NCBI GenBank assembly: GCA_040757205.1
Contig: JBFLXL010000001.1
Coordinates: forward strand, 62,001 to 126,000
DNA length: 64,000 nucleotides
Origin: Bacillota bacterium
Lineage (GTDB): Bacteria; Bacillota; Desulfotomaculia; Desulfotomaculales; Desulforudaceae
Reading direction: 5' to 3'
Part shown: positions 62,636-64,000 of the stretch, piece after piece
How the letters are laid out: each line of letters opens with the position of its first letter
Position numbering within the stretch: the first letter of the stretch is position 1
Notes under the pieces: generated by a model
Databases searched by the model: none
Told to the model about the DNA's origin: nothing
The model's input: the letters and a program-made list of their open reading frames with translations, nothing else
Position numbers and translations under genes: made by a program

Positions 62636-64000
62636 ATGCTGGAAGACACCCTTCCCAAACTTCTGATACGCAACGCGGCCCGGTTCCGGCACAAGGCGGC
62701 CCTTAGGGAGAAGGAGTTCGGCGTCTGGCAGCCGGTCACCTGGGCGGAGTATCTGGGCCACGTGGAGCGGTTTGCGCTCGGCCTAGCCGCGCTGGGCTTT
62801 TCCAGGGGCGACAAGGTGGCGATCATCGGCGACAACCGTCCGGAATGGGTCTACGCCGAACTCGGTGCCCAGGCGCTGGGCGGGGTGGCGGTGGGGGTCT
62901 ATCAGGACAGCCTGCCCCGTGAGATCGCCTACGTAATCGACCACTGCGACGCCCGGATAATCGTGGTCGAGGACCAGGAACAAGTCGATAAGCTTTTAGA
63001 GATCAAAGAAGATATGCCCAAGGTCGAAAGAGTCATCCACTACGACCCCAAGGGTATGAAGAACTACCGCGATCCCCTGTTGCTTTCCTTCACGGCGGTG
63101 GAGGCCGAGGGCGAGAGATTCGGCCGGGAAAACCCGGGCTATTTCGACCGGGAGGTCCGGGCCGGCACCGGGGGCGACACGGCCATAATCGCCTATACTT
63201 CCGGCACCACCGGCCTGCCCAAGGGCAGCGTGCTGACCCACGCGAACCTGCTCCGGATGGCGCAGAGCCTTTTGTCGGTGGATCCGCTCACGTCGGACGA
63301 CGAGTTTCTCTCCTTCCTGCCCCTGGCCTGGGTGGGTGAACAGATGATGTCCATCTCCGCCGCGCTCTGGTCGGGAATGACGGTAAACTATCCCGAAGAA
63401 CCCGAAACGGTTCAGGCGAACCTGAAGGAGATCGGTCCGCACGTGATGTTCTCCCCGCCCCGCATCTGGGAGGACATGGTGTCCAAGGTACAGGTGAGGC
63501 TGGACGATGCCGACCGGTTCAAGCGGCTGGTCTCGCGGGCGTTCATGCTTGCGGGCTACCGGATGGCCGACTGCCGGTTCCACGGGGTGCGCCCCGGCAT
63601 CGGCCTCAAACTCGCCTACCTGCTGGGCGAGTTGTTGGTTTTCAGCGCCATCAAGGATCACCTGGGTTTGGTGAACCTGAAGCGGGCCTACACCGGCGGC
63701 GCCGCGCTGGGGCCGGATGTGTTCCGGTTCTTTCACGCCCTGGGGGTCAACCTGAAGCAAATCTACGGCCAGACCGAAATCGCCGGAATATCGGTGGCGC
63801 ACCGGGACGGGGAGGTCAAATTCAACACGGTCGGGCGGCCGATCCCGGAGACCGAGATCCGCATCAGTCCGGACGGCGAGATTGTTTCGCGCAGCCCGAG
63901 CGTATTCGCCGGTTACTATAAAAACGACGCGGCCACCGCCGAGACCCTCAGGGACGGCTGGCTCCATTCCGGGGATGCGGGCTACCTGGACGAAGACGGG
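62636..64000 (+). CDS. Long-chain acyl-CoA synthetase (AMP-forming), 5' part
   Basis: At least 455 residues; the frame is open at the window end. The enzyme activates a carboxylic acid with ATP and CoA. AMP-binding motifs: IIAYTSGTTGLPKGSVLTHANL (P-loop), FLPLAWVGEQMM, IYGQTEIAGIS and DGWLHSGDAGYLDEDG. The long insert FHGVRPGIGLKLAYLLGELLVF is typical of the FAA1/long-chain type. ATG 62636 is preferred, with AAAGGATG upstream; an ATG at 62624 is too close to that site. It lies 22 bases after livG and probably shares its transcript, suggesting import plus activation of an acid. Confidence 0.9.
   Translation, partial: MLEDTLPKLLIRNAARFRHKAALREKEFGVWQPVTWAEYLGHVERFALGLAALGFSRGDKVAIIGDNRPEWVYAELGAQALGGVAVGVYQDSLPREIAYVIDHCDARIIVVEDQEQVDKLLEIKEDMPKVERVIHYDPKGMKNYRDPLLLSFTAVEAEGERFGRENPGYFDREVRAGTGGDTAIIAYTSGTTGLPKGSVLTHANLLRMAQSLLSVDPLTSDDEFLSFLPLAWVGEQMMSISAALWSGMTVNYPEEPETVQANLKEIGPHVMFSPPRIWEDMVSKVQVRLDDADRFKRLVSRAFMLAGYRMADCRFHGVRPGIGLKLAYLLGELLVFSAIKDHLGLVNLKRAYTGGAALGPDVFRFFHALGVNLKQIYGQTEIAGISVAHRDGEVKFNTVGRPIPETEIRISPDGEIVSRSPSVFAGYYKNDAATAETLRDGWLHSGDAGYLDEDG

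Overview
The window is GC-rich chromosomal DNA that most likely comes from an anaerobic, spore-forming Firmicute of the Clostridia (Peptococcaceae / Desulforudis-Desulfotomaculum type). The reasons are an alpha/beta SASP spore gene, SpoIIIE/FtsK next to a RodZ-like protein, many GTG/TTG starts with strong GGAGG ribosome sites, sigma-A type promoters, a complete CODH/ACS (Wood-Ljungdahl) operon, a 2-hydroxyacyl-CoA dehydratase-type activator and a sulfide-using type of Thi4. The genus is inference; no rRNA or marker search could be run. Layout: (1) 1-12 kb is housekeeping: the end of uppP, a DUF151 nuclease, ftsK/spoIIIE, rodZ-like, rimO, a short FtsH-type protease, cinA, recA, a secreted SNase-like nuclease, a SASP gene and a DUF554 membrane protein. 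(2) 12-17.4 kb holds two reverse-strand carbohydrate enzymes (GH57/DUF3536 and trehalose synthase) and a DUF5677 gene. (3) 17.4-27.2 kb is mixed: LD-carboxypeptidase, a small membrane protein, an MCP-like sensor with no recognisable signalling tip, a UbiB-type kinase, a YkvI-like transporter, tRNA-Leu, Thi4 and a KhtTU-like K+/H+ antiporter pair. (4) 27.4-37.9 kb is a sugar region: a GT4 enzyme, a ManC-ManB fusion, a GH130 protein and a GT4-(alpha/alpha)6 fusion, probably one transcript that makes and turns over a mannose-containing glycan. It is followed by a decayed RelE-type toxin beside tRNA-Lys/tRNA-Tyr, then malQ and tRNA-Pro. (5) 40.3-55.6 kb is the Wood-Ljungdahl methyl/carbonyl cluster in one direction: cooS/acsA, acsB, acsC, acsV (RACo), cooC/acsF, acsD, acsE, a doubled HdrA, mvhD, metV, metF. 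MetF/MetV make methyl-THF, AcsE moves the methyl to the corrinoid protein AcsCD, RACo reactivates that protein, CooC loads nickel, and CooS/AcsB make acetyl-CoA. HdrA-MvhD are the likely electron-entry module of the MetVF reductase; no HdrB or HdrC lies nearby. (6) 55.7-64 kb contains gapdh, a TtcA-like thiolase, a TPR-like protein, a methyltransferase, a dehydratase-type activator, DUF456, YlxP, a LivG-type ATPase and an acyl-CoA synthetase cut by the window end. The most unusual signal is not a gene. At seven or more gene borders the DNA has the form repeat-spacer-repeat: two near-identical copies (about 26-40 bp, a different sequence at each locus) around a unique 33-49 bp spacer, mostly at or just past the end of a gene. 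The sizes resemble one-spacer CRISPR units, and the neighbouring sequence does not repeat the spacer, so these look like small insertions with a long target-site duplication rather than ordinary tandem duplications. A dispersed 7-bp-period repeat family (8.9, 50.5 and 58.8 kb) is a second repeat class without explanation.
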